Counted from the first letter of the stretch, positions 8,844-18,020 are shown. The stretch: DNA of 64,000 nucleotides from Leptolyngbya sp. SIOISBB (GCA_010671905.1 JAAHII010000001.1:992001-1056000); one strand, 5' to 3'. The notes: generated from the sequence alone by a model not told the origin. A program made the numbers and translations.

Positions 8844-9171
8844 ATGAACCTGTTATTTCCCTTGCTTGCCCAGATTCCTAGTACTACCCAATGGGGGCCT
8901 CAGACTGCAGTTGTGATGATTCTCTGCAATGTTGTTGCGATCGCCCTTGCCAAAGCATTTATGAGGGATGTTGGTGCTCGTCCAGCTTTACCGGCTAAAT
9001 ATCGCAAGTACTTTTGGTGGAATGGGCTGGCCAGCTATATTAGCTAGTACCAGTTTGGGGCACATTTTTGGCATCGGGACTATCCTTGGTCTGGCTAATT
9101 ACGGTCTTTTTGTAAGATGCACGTCGGCCCATGTGATTGATGTGGTGCAACCGAATAGACCTTTTAACTGA
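8844..9171 (+). pseudogene. psaK: PsaK-like photosystem I subunit, frameshifted
   Basis: The first ~56 codons encode an N-terminus typical of PsaK (STTQWGPQTAVVMILCNVVA, then PALPAKYRKY), and the second half continues one frame over as GGMGWPAILASTSLGHIFGI and GTILGLANYG. Removing one T from the TTTT run near 9013 restores a continuous ~108-aa product with both transmembrane helices. A good ribosome site (AGGAGATTAGG) precedes the ATG. PsaK sits at the edge of photosystem I, and PsaK2 has been linked to phycobilisome-to-PSI energy transfer, which fits its position behind the CpcL-like linker. The C-terminal ~17 residues after YGLF are unlike PsaK. The frameshift may be a sequencing error. Confidence 0.8.
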
Positions 9172-9809
9172 TAGTTTGTTGGTATCTGAAGTTATTGACA
9201 AACTATCTGGTTTGAGTTTAGAGCAGCAATTTTTAATTTGTATATGCTACGTCAAAGCTTATTTGCTCTGACGTTGTTTTTGAGCGCTTGGTGAACAGAA
9301 TAAGGCTGGGAAAAGTATCGTTTTTCATATCAATGGGATGCTGTTAAAATGGCACACCCTCTCTGAAATGATTCAAACTCTTCGAAACTCATTAAACAGC
9401 TTCTGACTAAAGGGCTACGGCAAAATAGAAATTCCTCTATCAAGGCTTTGAATTTTCCTCCTTCTTTAAAGTCCACTCGGTGTTGCGGATAGTTTCTCGT
9501 ATACGTTATTCGCGATGTTTTTGGGCGTGCTGAGTTGTGAAAACCTGCTTTTGCAGCTTGTTCTTGGGGAGCATCTCAATGTTTGCAAATCGCCCTCATC
9601 CCCCAGCCCCTTCTTCAAATTTTGGGAGAAGGGGCGTTAGATTTTAAAATCCCTCGCCCAATTTTGGCAGAGGAATTTAGGGTGAGAGCAACAGGGTCAA
9701 AAGCACTATTGCAAACCTGGGATGCGCTCCGTTCCTGCTCTTTGCCGGTCTATATTAAAGTAAGAATCATGATAGCTGCTGAGTGAAGGTGAGTCCTGAC
9801 CTCCTTACT
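9172..9809. other. Intergenic region with degenerate repeat
   Basis: About 640 nt without a supported gene. Around 9586-9690 it holds a degraded dispersed repeat (CCCCAGCCCCTTCTTC and AATTTTGGGAGAAGGGGC, then CCCTCGCCCAATTTTGGCAG) of a type common between genes in filamentous cyanobacteria. It should also contain the promoter of the following HEAT gene. A GTTTCTCGTAT near 9492 partly resembles the shared phycoerythrin box, but the match is too short to call. Confidence 0.35.
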
Positions 9810-10481
9810 ATGAAAATCGACCAAATTAAGTCAAATCTCCAAAATTCGGATTATCAATATCGCATTAAGGCGATCGCGGCGCTCAGAGACTATCCTCCAG
9901 AAATTGCCATGCCCTTGCTGACCAAGCACATCCTAGATGAGGAGTTTTTGGTCCGCACTTTTGTCGCTAGAGAGTTAGGTCATCAGAAAGCCGCTGACGC
10001 CTTTGCCGGTTTGCTGGAGTTGATCATGTTTGACAACACCCCCAATGTTAGGGCAGAGGCCGCCAACTCCCTTTCCTTGTTTGGGGTACCCGCCGCCCCT
10101 CATTTGCTCCAGAGCTTTGTGAGAGATGACCATTGGCTTGTCCGGATCAGCATTTTGGCTGCCTTGGTTGAGATGGACTGTCCGGAAGTCTTGTTAGAAA
10201 TCTGCCAGATTGCGATCGCGGGTGAAGAGCAGTCGGTTCAAGAATCGGCAATCGGTGCCTTGGGCGCGTTGGCAACGTCTGATCAAAAAGATGCTGCCTT
10301 GGCCTATCTATTGGAATTGAAAGCAGCAGACGCCCCTTACATTCGCGCTCGGGCGGCCTCTGCACTGAAACATTTTGACACCCCTGCAGCAAAAGATGCC
10401 TTGGCGGATCTACGAACCGATCAGGACCATAAGGTCGTGGGGGCGGCAATGGAGCCGCTTCTAGATCAGCATCACCCCTGA
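9810..10481 (+). CDS. HEAT-repeat bilin lyase/NblB-family protein
   Basis: 223 aa of HEAT repeats: VRTFVARELGHQKAADAF, NVRAEAANSLSLFGVPAAP, WLVRISILAALVEMDCPEVL and KVVGAAMEPLL near the end. The start was set at ATG 9810 (MKIDQIKSNL) because the paralogue at 14.4-15.1 kb begins MELTQIQSFL at the same place; a GTG at 9783 is possible. It is a close paralogue of the 1.75-kb and 14.4-kb genes. It sits just upstream of a small conserved gene and a CpeS-type lyase, so a role in loading or removing phycobilin is likely. The substrate is unknown. Confidence 0.78.
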   Translation: MKIDQIKSNLQNSDYQYRIKAIAALRDYPPEIAMPLLTKHILDEEFLVRTFVARELGHQKAADAFAGLLELIMFDNTPNVRAEAANSLSLFGVPAAPHLLQSFVRDDHWLVRISILAALVEMDCPEVLLEICQIAIAGEEQSVQESAIGALGALATSDQKDAALAYLLELKAADAPYIRARAASALKHFDTPAAKDALADLRTDQDHKVVGAAMEPLLDQHHP

Positions 10482-10707
10482 TCCAGCTCCGCTTTCGGTC
10501 CCGTCCAATAACCTTCAAGTCATCCTAAGGGGTGAGATTTCATCCTGAAAATTCTGCGACGCTCTGAAACAACTTACAGGACTGGTATCGCGGTCAAATT
10601 GTCTATCCCCTTCGTGTATTTTGTTACATTTACCTGCTTCTATCCTGGCACAATAGGCTGAGCCAGAAGGGTATTGGCTACCATCATTGTTGAATAAGGA
10701 GATTTTT

Positions 10708-10914
10708 ATGACTGAAATTCCCAAGGGTGGCCAAATGTTGTGGAAACTCGTCGGCGATGATCGAGTTTTGCACTTGCGTCACAATTCCTCAGAACCCTGG
10801 CGTTACTACGAAGAGTTTCCAGAGTATGTTAAGCCCGACCCCCAAGGCTTTTCTAAAGGCATCGCCACGTTTATGGCGTTGCTGAAACAAGAATGGACAA
10901 CCATCAAGTCATAG
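10708..10914 (+). CDS. Small uncharacterised protein in lyase cluster
   Basis: 68 aa beginning MTEIPKGGQMLWKLVGDD, with AGGAGA spaced well before the ATG, so it is very likely translated. Charged and aromatic-rich (EPWRYYEEFPEY), with no membrane segment, signal or Cys pair. I do not recognise the family. It is flanked by a HEAT lyase-like gene and cpeS on the same strand, so it may be a lyase accessory or phycoerythrin regulator. It does not look like the CpeR regulator as I know it. Confidence 0.65.
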   Translation: MTEIPKGGQMLWKLVGDDRVLHLRHNSSEPWRYYEEFPEYVKPDPQGFSKGIATFMALLKQEWTTIKS

Positions 10915-11090
10915 AGCGTTCCATGACTAACCCTTTCTAAAAGGGCAGACAAGCAGTCGAAATGCTCACAACGATTTCAAGAGCTGCTTGAAAGTTCCAC
11001 ATGCCTCCTTAAATATGAAAAAATATTAAGCAGGGTTGTAATTGCAACCTTACTTGTATCCAACCTCAAGATTTGATTGGTGTGACCCAT

Positions 11091-11630
11091 ATGAAGATGA
11101 CGGCCCAGATCTCTGAGCAAGCGTTAGAGAACCTTGTCGATACCTTCTTTCGAGCTTCCGCCGGTAGCTGGCGATCGCAGCGTCGTTATTACACTCTAAA
11201 GAGTGGCGACACCCAAGAAGTGGTGAGTCTGCTGACGGTTCAACCGCTGCAGCAAGGATGCGATGAGCTGCGTCAGTTGGCCCGTAAGCATGAACTGGCG
11301 GATGATGCAGCCCTGGTCTGTGGGGTTTTGACGACCTGGGAGAGTAATTATGTTGGCCCTAGTCCTAAGCAGACTGAAGGGTCAACAGTCTTTGGTGTCA
11401 AAGGTTGCCAACTGTATCGCGATCGCGGCTTTTCGACTCCCAAGCCGATCATTGCTCAGTTTTCTATGCGGAATTCTGAAACGATGAGCTTGCGGACTGA
11501 ATACAGCGGCAATGTCTTTGAAGAAGAAGTCAAACTCATCGGCCAGCAATACCGTACCCGCCAAACGATCATTTCCCGTGCGGGTGAAGAAGTGATGATT
11601 GGGCAATATTTGGAAACTCGCATGACATAG
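11091..11630 (+). CDS. cpeS: CpeS/CpcS-type bilin lyase
   Basis: 179 aa from the ATG at 11091. An S/U-type lipocalin-like lyase: FFRASAGSWRSQRRYYTL at the N-terminus, LVCGVLTTWES, FGVKGCQLYRDRGFSTPKPI in the middle, then LIGQQYRTRQTIISRAGEE and MIGQYLE. These are diagnostic of CpeS/CpcS. CpeS attaches phycoerythrobilin to the central Cys (Cys82 type) of phycoerythrin beta; CpcS does the same with phycocyanobilin on phycocyanin and allophycocyanin. The name CpeS is preferred from the surrounding phycoerythrin genes, but CpcS cannot be excluded. No strong ribosome site precedes the ATG; a TTG start at 11073 would add six residues. Confidence 0.85.
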   Translation: MKMTAQISEQALENLVDTFFRASAGSWRSQRRYYTLKSGDTQEVVSLLTVQPLQQGCDELRQLARKHELADDAALVCGVLTTWESNYVGPSPKQTEGSTVFGVKGCQLYRDRGFSTPKPIIAQFSMRNSETMSLRTEYSGNVFEEEVKLIGQQYRTRQTIISRAGEEVMIGQYLETRMT

Positions 11631-11664
11631 CAGTGATGTCGAGTCACCGTCAAGGGAGCCTCTC

Positions 11665-11715
11665 AGCCTGCCTGACTTTTCCCGTTATCTTTTTGGGAGA
11701 AAAATCTGGCAGGCT
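11665..11715 (+). terminator. Hairpin after cpeS
   Basis: Imperfect inverted repeat with an outer AGCCTGCC/GGCAGGCT pair and an inner T4/A5 plus CCC/GGG pairing, about 35 nt after the cpeS stop. It probably ends the cpeS transcript. There is no strong T-run downstream. Confidence 0.45.
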
Positions 11716-11920
11716 TTGACCACCCTGGAAGCCTAAAGACTCGTTGCCGATTCTCAATAGATACTTCTTGTTGCGAGTTGCCTTCACTCCCAGAACCCTT
11801 GATATTTGGTCATCCTAGGACTTAGTAGGAAAAGTCAGCTCAGCCTGCAAGGCTTCATAAACAGGCGAGCGCCCTTTTCTACAGGAATGATTGGTGGCGT
11901 GACTCAGAGCTAATAATGTG

Positions 11921-12799
11921 TCAGGCTAATTGCCCTAAACTTTCCCTGGTGGTGTTGCGAGTCAAGGGATGCATCGTTTCTAATTGCTCAGCCGGTTGAC
12001 TTAGGAGAATCGCCTTCATGGCCTCCGTTAAACCTTGAACCTGAGTGAAATCAGCCCCAGCAATACTTTCAAATTCTTGAAAAGCGGCGTCTGTCAGATC
12101 AGCCGCCCGCAGATCAACTCCAGCTAAATTGACATTATTCAAGCGCACCTCCCGTAAGCAAGCGCCTGTGAAGATAGCTCGCCGTAAATCGGCTTGCACT
12201 AACCGCGCCCCCTTCAGGTTAGCCCCAGTCAGATCAGCACCCCCTAGGTAAGCACCCAGCAAATTGGCGCCCTGTAAATCGGCATGGCGTAGGTTTGCCG
12301 TGTTGAGGGCAGCACCATTTAAATTGGCTCCAGGACCGATCGCCCCGGAAGATTTATAGGCGAACCCTGCCGGAAAAATTGTTTGACTATCGTAGCGAGC
12401 ACCCTTCAGTTGGGCATCAGCGAGATCAGCGCCACTCAAATCAGCACCACTTAAATCCGTTCGATACAGACAGGCTCCTCGAAGATTCGCTTCGATTAAA
12501 CAGGCTTGGCTTAAACTGGCAGCTCTCAGGTCGGCCTCCTGCAAATTTGCCCCCTTAAGCTGCGTACCTTCGCAATTGGCCCGCACTAATGTAGCGCTAG
12601 TGAGGATCGCCTGTTGCAGATCCAGCCCTTGCAAGTTGAACTGATAAAAATCTCCCTTGCTTAAGCTTTGACCAGCCTTGGCCGCCGCCAAGACAGTTTC
12701 TGGTGTGTTACTGGTATCTATCGCTAACATGTTTTCGGGTTGAGAGGGCTTGCTATATCCCTTTGAGAAGGCATTGTACCGCTCTAGGATACCGGCCAA
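11921..12799 (-). CDS. Pentapeptide-repeat protein
   Basis: 292 aa. Two blocks of A(N/D)LxX pentapeptide repeats, e.g. LKGANLQEADLRAASLSQAC, YRTDLSGADLSGADLADAQL and LQGANLLGAYLGGADLTGAN. Between them is the insertion YDSQTIFPAGFAYKSSGAIG, common in cyanobacterial members. Predicted right-handed quadrilateral beta-helix, no signal peptide. A non-repeat helical head (~55 residues) and tail (~45 residues) cap the solenoid. The cellular role of such proteins is mostly unknown. It faces the cpeS terminator and is followed upstream by a broken gene. Confidence 0.88.
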   Translation of the reverse strand: MAGILERYNAFSKGYSKPSQPENMLAIDTSNTPETVLAAAKAGQSLSKGDFYQFNLQGLDLQQAILTSATLVRANCEGTQLKGANLQEADLRAASLSQACLIEANLRGACLYRTDLSGADLSGADLADAQLKGARYDSQTIFPAGFAYKSSGAIGPGANLNGAALNTANLRHADLQGANLLGAYLGGADLTGANLKGARLVQADLRRAIFTGACLREVRLNNVNLAGVDLRAADLTDAAFQEFESIAGADFTQVQGLTEAMKAILLSQPAEQLETMHPLTRNTTRESLGQLA

Positions 12800-12844
12800 G
12801 AGACTCCGCCGAATTAGCCCCTAAAACCGTCTCAAAACTAAACA

Positions 12845-13294
12845 TCAGTTGGCTTTATTACTCACATCAGCCGCCGAATTAAAGGTGTATTCGTCCCAGA
12901 CGTTGGTTCCAGCAAAGCCTAAATTTTGGGCATTCATAAGGGCGCTGGGGCAGTGATTGCAAATCGGTTAGATCAAACCAAAGTCCGGTCAAGGTTGACT
13001 GACAGGGTGTCCCCACCCGTTAAAGCTAAATTACCCCAGTTCGCTCGTACACCACAATGAGATGCCCAGTCAAACCGTAAATGGCCTTGCCAGGGAATAC
13101 GTTAGTTGCCACAAAGTATCAGCATTAGCGATGGGAATCTGCTCTACTAACGCCGCCCCATCCACACCGTTTTGGGGTGAAAGATACATCACTTCCAGAA
13201 AGCGGGCTGTCTTCAGCCATAACTCATCCCGGGGACCTTGGCGGTTGACCATGGGCAGGTCTTCTCTCATTACAGAGTCCTGCATGTGCTTCAT
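12845..13294 (-). pseudogene. Broken hypothetical gene with several frameshifts
   Basis: The first 74 codons (MKHMQDSVMR...) start within or directly against the end of the epimerase gene and run to a stop at 13070. Removing one base from each of three homopolymers (GGG at 13093, AAA at 12980, GGGG at 12947 on the + strand) extends the frame. The extension passes GHLRFDWASHCGVRANWGNL and DLTDLQSLPSALMNAQNLGF and ends at GFAGTNVWDEYTFN..., stop at 12845. The rebuilt protein of about 148 aa looks coherent, but I cannot name its family. The end-to-start contact suggests coupling to the epimerase. Either the gene is decayed or the sequence has homopolymer errors. Confidence 0.45.
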
Positions 13295-14139
13295 GCGACT
13301 AGCTTGGGATAGATCAAGGGATAGCCTGCCGTTTTCAGTTTTTGATTGCTCACGCGCAAATTTTTGACCGCTTGAGCCGGTTGAGATTCATCCCATATAG
13401 CCGGTGGCAATTGATGCTGGGCACAGACTAGCGCGACTTGCTCACGCACGGTCATCACACTGTCATCGACCACATTGTAGATACCGGCCAAATGATTAGC
13501 CCGAGCAAACTCAATAGTCCCGACAATGTCAGCTAAGTGAATCCAGTTAATAATGCGATCGCCCTTGCCCGGCAAGGTTTTACCAGCCAAGTTGGCATAG
13601 CGTTTCAACAATTCACGGCCAGGGCCATAAATCCCCCCCAATCGGAGAATGCAAACCGAGTTAGAGGAACTATCCGCCTGTAACAGCGTCTGTTCGGCCT
13701 CGTAAAGTATTTGCATGTGATCAGTGGTCGGCACAATGGGAACTGTTTCATCCACCCAGGCTCCTTGGCGATCGCCATAGACCGAACAGCTACTCAGATA
13801 AATGACCTGCAGTGGTTGCGCGGCCTGTTGGATAGCCTTGACCAAGTTTTGAGCGAGCGGCAAATAAGTAGCCGCATAAACGGTTGGGTCACTCGCTTGA
13901 GCACGCGGCGGTGCCACACACACCACCACGGTCGCTTGATTAGAGACCACCTCGGATATGGCCTGAGCATCGTCGCCTCGGACTTGTCGAGCCTGAGCGA
14001 GCGTTGACTGGAGCAGGTCTACACGCTCGGGGTTAGTCGCTGTCCCCGTTACCCAATGCCCCTGCTGTTGCCAATACTCAGCGAGTACTGCCCCGACATA
14101 GCCACAACCAATCACAGTCAGGTTATTTCCCATGACCAT
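13291..14139 (-). CDS. NAD(P)-dependent epimerase/dehydratase-like protein
   Basis: 282 aa, extended short-chain dehydrogenase fold. The N-terminal Rossmann motif is TVIGCGYVGAVLAEYW (GxGxxG), followed by VVVCVAPPRA. A catalytic-type region VIYLSSCSVYGD is present with Ser and Tyr, then LRLGGIYGPGRELL and INWIHLADIVGTIEFA, all typical of sugar-nucleotide epimerases. The YxxxK is not evident in its usual form, so activity may be altered; the substrate is unknown. The start uses the first of two ATGs (MVMGNN); the second, ATGGGAAAT, is an alternative. The downstream broken gene abuts its stop. Confidence 0.8.
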   Translation of the reverse strand: MVMGNNLTVIGCGYVGAVLAEYWQQQGHWVTGTATNPERVDLLQSTLAQARQVRGDDAQAISEVVSNQATVVVCVAPPRAQASDPTVYAATYLPLAQNLVKAIQQAAQPLQVIYLSSCSVYGDRQGAWVDETVPIVPTTDHMQILYEAEQTLLQADSSSNSVCILRLGGIYGPGRELLKRYANLAGKTLPGKGDRIINWIHLADIVGTIEFARANHLAGIYNVVDDSVMTVREQVALVCAQHQLPPAIWDESQPAQAVKNLRVSNQKLKTAGYPLIYPKLVA

Positions 14140-14418
14140 TACGCCTCGTTGCTCTTGCCATCAAGTCCCTTTGTATCGTCGATTGAGTCCCTGGGAATAG
14201 CGGTTGAGTCTTAAAATCCACAGCTGCATGTCGCTGATACTTAGGTAAGGGACTTGGCAGCACCCGTTCAGCATCGCCCCTCAGTAACTTTAATTGAGGA
14301 AATATTTTCGGTTACCAGAGTTGAGCAGGCTTCCCCGTAAACAGACTGTCTAACGAGAAAGTGTAAGCCGGCGATCGCGATACCTAAACTCACAAAGCTG
14401 AGCATCGGCAATCGTAGT

Positions 14419-15073
14419 TTATAAAAGGCTTTCCAATGCCGCGCCAACAACACGCATATTAGCGTCCTGCCGCAATTCCATCAGCGCTGCCTTGGCCCGA
14501 GGATCATCAAAGTATTGGAGGGTTCTCGCTGCCTGAGTGCGCAGCATGGGCGCCTCCGCAACCGCAGCCTCTAAAAAGTAGCGCAAGGGCATCCGGTTCT
14601 TGAGGGGTGCCCCAAAGTTTAGCTAAGTTGGCGATCGCATTATATTGAACCGTGAGGTCTTTGTCCGCCCGTCCCCAACGACAGAGCTGCAAGATCACAT
14701 CAGGCTGAGCGCTTTCCAGAGCGGCAAAAATGCTTTGCCGTACCAGCCAGTGAGAATTTTGTTCAAACAGTTGGACGAGATGAGGGACCGCGCGATCGCC
14801 ATACTTTTCGAGGGAATTCGCGGCTTCAGCCACAACATTGGGATCGCGATCCGTAGCAATCAACCTCAGCAAGGCATCGAATCCTTCTTCCGTTTGTTTG
14901 TACCCCAATCCCATCGCCACAAAAGAGCGAACCACGAACTCCTGGTCGTACATGCGCTGCGTTAGCAACGGCACCACGACTTCCGGCTCATGTTTCCTGA
15001 GTTCAACCATGGCTTTCATGCGGGCCTGAGGATCCGCACTTTCCAAGAAAGACTGAATTTGAGTTAATTCCAT
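14419..15073 (-). pseudogene. HEAT-repeat lyase-like gene with one frameshift
   Basis: The open frame from 15073 reads HEAT repeats (VRSFVAMGLGYKQTEEGF, NVVAEAANSLEKYGDRAVP, WLVRQSIFAALESAQ), then turns to nonsense after about residue 163. In another frame the family sequence resumes: PLRYFLEAAVAEAPMLRTQA, LQYFDDPRAKAALMELRQD and VVGAALESLL, ending at a TAA at 14419. One extra base in the run corresponding to GGGG at 14604-14607 explains it, giving ~217 aa when corrected. It is a paralogue of the genes at 1.75 and 9.8 kb. It is divergent from the CpeU-like lyase. Confidence 0.82.
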
Positions 15074-15237
15074 GATGCAGGCCTCTTGAATCCAAGCACT
15101 TCTGGTTTATTTACACTTCTTAATATAATTCATATTTCCTTACGTTGCAGCAGTGCTTCCAAAACTCCGCTCAATCTCCCCATGGCCTCGCTTTTGAGCC
15201 TTCATCGCACCGATTTGACTGCTCTCTGAAGAAGCAT

Positions 15238-15303
15238 CAATGGTTTGCTTGCCAATGGTTTGCTTGTATACGTATTCAATCACCACAGATTCAATCACCA
15301 CAG
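15238..15303. repeat. Two adjacent 15-bp tandem duplications
   Basis: CAATGGTTTGCTTG(C/T) occurs twice at 15238-15267, and ATTCAATCACCACAG occurs twice at 15274-15303. They lie directly before the ribosome site of the CpeU-like gene. They lengthen its leader and would read through in frame if translation began further upstream. Confidence 0.8.
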
Positions 15304-15321
15304 ATTTCAGGAGAATGTGTT

Positions 15322-15903
15322 TTGCTGGTCACGCCAAAAACGATGATGGACTTTTTTCGCAAAAGTGAAGGTATCTGGTTTACCCAGCGCACTGTTCATC
15401 ACTTCGATACGGTTACCGACGAATCGGGGGAATCCAAACTCTATGTCGGCGTTGTGCCCCCCGAAGATGAACGCGTCCAAAGTATTTGTGCCGACCAAGG
15501 CATCAAGGCCGATCAAGCACGAGGCGGCGCCAGTTTTATGTGGCAGGCCCATGAAGACACTGGCGAGCCCAATCCTGAGCAGGCGGCTGTCCTCGTGGAT
15601 ATTCCCGATGACGAAACGGGCCGTTCTGGCAAGTTACTGCGCAATCAGGGTTACATCGAAAAGATTCCCGTGATTTGTCGGTATTGGTTTGGGGCCGATG
15701 GCATTCTCACCATTGATACGGAATATGACCAAAATCAAGGACAAGAGCGATGCTGGTTTCTGACCGATGATTTCCGAGTGCGGGTCAGTACAGTCCGGAC
15801 GCTCAATGGTGTGTATCTCATGACCTATTGCTCAGAACGACGTCTGGTCTCTCCGCAAGATCTCGAACACATGGTCCAACACAATTTAGCCCGGTCGTCC
15901 TGA
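15322..15903 (+). CDS. CpeU/CpcU-type bilin lyase
   Basis: S/U-type (CpcS superfamily) lyase. The N-terminus MMDFFRKSEGIWFTQRTVHH, the ARGGASFMWQ block, SGKLLRNQGYIEKIPVICRY, and ERCWFLTDDFRVRVSTVR with a terminal CSERR are the expected conserved segments. The start is set at TTG 15322, seven nt after AGGAGA; ATG 15343 is the conservative alternative, giving ~186 aa. An upstream open frame to 15145 covers the tandem repeats and is unlikely to be coding. U-type lyases work with or as CpcS/CpeS on central cysteines. It is followed by pebA, so phycoerythrobilin is the likely bilin. Confidence 0.8.
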   Translation: MLVTPKTMMDFFRKSEGIWFTQRTVHHFDTVTDESGESKLYVGVVPPEDERVQSICADQGIKADQARGGASFMWQAHEDTGEPNPEQAAVLVDIPDDETGRSGKLLRNQGYIEKIPVICRYWFGADGILTIDTEYDQNQGQERCWFLTDDFRVRVSTVRTLNGVYLMTYCSERRLVSPQDLEHMVQHNLARSS

Positions 15904-16045
15904 CCCGCATGGCTCCATCCTGACCGGCACGGCTCCATCAGGAAGGTCAGTACATTAAGGAAAATTACGCTCTGGAGAGTCTTTATGAAAATCCCTCCAG
16001 ATATCCTCTAATGTCAGGTCTTAGGATGAAAGCTTTTTATTAAAT

Positions 16046-16774
16046 ATGTATACTCCCTTCCTTCAGCACCTAGAAACTGCGCTAAATGAGCGTTTTAGGT
16101 TGCAGCGTCGGCCCATCCCCGAAGGGCTAGAACAGCGAGTGAGCGATCGCGGACGTTGTCCTGCAACCATTCAAAGCTGGAGCTACCAGTGCCCCGAGTT
16201 GCGGAAAATCCGCTACACCTACATTGATGCTGGGCAAGTCTCTCAGATTTTGAACAGTGTGATTTACCCTAGCCATCACTATGACTTACCCTTGCTAGGG
16301 ATTGATTTCCTCTCCTTTGGCAAGGTCAAAAACCTTGTTGTGATGGACTTTCAGCCTCTGTTTCAGGATGAGGCGTATTTAGAAAAGTACATTACGCCGT
16401 TGAAGGCTTTGCATGATCAATATCCTGACCTGAGCCAGGATCTGGAAATGAAATCTTACGATGCCAATCAGTACTTCTCGAAGTATCTGCTGTTTGCGAA
16501 AACGGATGCAGAAACGGTCAAGACTCGGGTCTTTGAGGCATTTCAGGATTATTTGCGACTGTATTTCCAACTGCTAGAGGCCGCCGAGCCCCTGACCGCA
16601 CCAGCCGAGATTCAGCGGGTGGTCCAAGCGCAAAAAGACTATGACCAATACAGTGCTGAGCGCGATCCAGCCTCTGGACTCTTTAGTAGCTATTTCGGGC
16701 ACGACTGGTCTGAGCGCTTTCTGCATGAGTTTTTGTTTGAAGATGCTGTCCCGTTAGCAGCGGCAGCGGGGTAA
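16046..16774 (+). CDS. pebA: 15,16-dihydrobiliverdin:ferredoxin oxidoreductase PebA
   Basis: 242 aa. Reduces biliverdin IXalpha to 15,16-dihydrobiliverdin, first step to phycoerythrobilin. The family core is [20 protein letters not shown] followed by VVMDFQPLF, with the catalytic Asp in GIDF. The N-terminus [13 protein letters not shown] and C-terminus [18 protein letters not shown] are PebA-like. pebB begins 13 nt downstream, the usual pebAB order, and metabolic channelling between the two enzymes is known. The gene follows the CpeU-like lyase by about 140 nt with no evident terminator. Confidence 0.95.
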   Translation: MYTPFLQHLETALNERFRLQRRPIPEGLEQRVSDRGRCPATIQSWSYQCPELRKIRYTYIDAGQVSQILNSVIYPSHHYDLPLLGIDFLSFGKVKNLVVMDFQPLFQDEAYLEKYITPLKALHDQYPDLSQDLEMKSYDANQYFSKYLLFAKTDAETVKTRVFEAFQDYLRLYFQLLEAAEPLTAPAEIQRVVQAQKDYDQYSAERDPASGLFSSYFGHDWSERFLHEFLFEDAVPLAAAAG

Positions 16775-16787
16775 TTCTGAAATCGTT

Positions 16788-17540
16788 ATGACGCTATATC
16801 AACCCTTTTTAGACTACGCACTAGAGCAGTTGCAGCAAACCCTCGACCTGCAACCTTATCCCATTCCCGAAGGCTTTGAGACCAAGCAGGCAGTGACTGG
16901 CAAAGGCAAACGCCAAGAAACCGTGGTCACAACCAGTTATGCGTATCAATCCCCCAAACTGCGTCAAATTCGGGCGGCCCATGTGCAAGGGGGCAATGCG
17001 TTGCAGGTGCTCAACTTCGTCATCTTTCCGCGGCTCAACTATGATTTGCCCTTTTTTGGGGCTGACTTAGTCACTTTGCCGGGCGGCCATCTGATTGCCC
17101 TCGATATGCAACCACTGTTTCGCGAGGATGCTGACTACCAAACAAAGTATACGCAGCCGATTTTGCCCATTTTCGAATCTTTTCAGGCTCATCTTCCCTG
17201 GGGGGGCGACTTCCCCGCCGAAGCACAGCCATTCTTTTCGCCCGCATTTCTATGGACCCGGCCAACCGAGACGGCAGCCGTAGAGACCCATGTGTTTGAT
17301 GCTTTCAAAGCCTATTTGCAAGCCTATTTGACCTTTGTACAGCAGGCTGAACCGATAACGGATACCACAGCTCTTGAGGATATTGAGCAAGCCCAGCTGC
17401 GCTATCTCCGCTATCGAGCAGAAAAAGATCCCGCTCGCGGGATGTTTAACCGCTTTTATGGCCCCGAATGGACCGAGGAGTATATTCACGGCTTCCTGTT
17501 CGACCTAGAACGTCAACTCGCCGTCGCCCCTGGGGCCTAA
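16788..17540 (+). CDS. pebB: Phycoerythrobilin:ferredoxin oxidoreductase PebB
   Basis: 250 aa. Reduces 15,16-dihydrobiliverdin to phycoerythrobilin with electrons from ferredoxin. Signatures are [20 protein letters not shown], the core [20 protein letters not shown] with the catalytic Asp, [13 protein letters not shown], and [19 protein letters not shown]. It is second in the pebAB operon, 13 nt after pebA. The phycoerythrobilin made is needed for both CpeA/CpeB sets in this window. No terminator is obvious before the cpcB leader. Confidence 0.95.
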   Translation: MTLYQPFLDYALEQLQQTLDLQPYPIPEGFETKQAVTGKGKRQETVVTTSYAYQSPKLRQIRAAHVQGGNALQVLNFVIFPRLNYDLPFFGADLVTLPGGHLIALDMQPLFREDADYQTKYTQPILPIFESFQAHLPWGGDFPAEAQPFFSPAFLWTRPTETAAVETHVFDAFKAYLQAYLTFVQQAEPITDTTALEDIEQAQLRYLRYRAEKDPARGMFNRFYGPEWTEEYIHGFLFDLERQLAVAPGA

Positions 17541-18020
17541 AAATACGCCAAATTTCCCATCTGAGCGATCTCGCCGCAGTTTCAAGACGACATAGAAAGC
17601 ATTACGAAATCACTTACTCCTTTATTTCTCTTTACATTTCTGGTCGTCTACCAATTTTGAATGGGATACTCAGCTGCTCTCTGGACAAGGGTTACGCGCG
17701 CTGGCTCAAGAATTGACAATTCGTAACAGCAAACTGATTCAACGGCATAGTATAAACAGGGGAGTCGAGAGATTGGTCGCAGACAATTGTCTAGTTTGGA
17801 TATGGGTTCCAAGGGCCAAGCTCTTTACTTTAAGAAACATGAATCCCTCTAAGGTTTCTGTCTGTGAGGAGTTTACTGTCTCAATAAGTGCCTTACTAGT
17901 TCTTGTGGCTAAGATCTTCGTGACGGAGCTTTCATTGAGATTGAGAATGGCTTTCTGCAGCATCGGAAACTTAAGTCACATCTAAAAAACCCTTCTGCAA
18001 ACTCTAAGGAGATTGAGTGA
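17541..18020 (+). promoter_or_regulatory. Promoter and leader region of cpcBA
   Basis: 480 nt between pebB and cpcB with no supported gene; the open frames here are low in coding character. It should hold the strong cpc promoter and a long leader. The ribosome site is AAGGAGATTGAG just before the cpcB ATG. No copy of the 30-bp phycoerythrin box was found. Confidence 0.45.

Noticed and set aside
10147-10518. 123-codon open frame antisense to a HEAT lyase-like gene
   Set aside because: Entirely opposite a well-supported HEAT-repeat gene; composition is the complement shadow of it.
10708-10914. CpeR identity for the small protein
   Set aside because: Length (68 aa) and sequence do not fit the ~100-aa CpeR as I know it, so it is left unnamed.
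14268-14453. 61-codon frame with a hydrophobic stretch
   Set aside because: Overlaps the restored 3' end of the frameshifted HEAT gene in another frame and lacks conservation.
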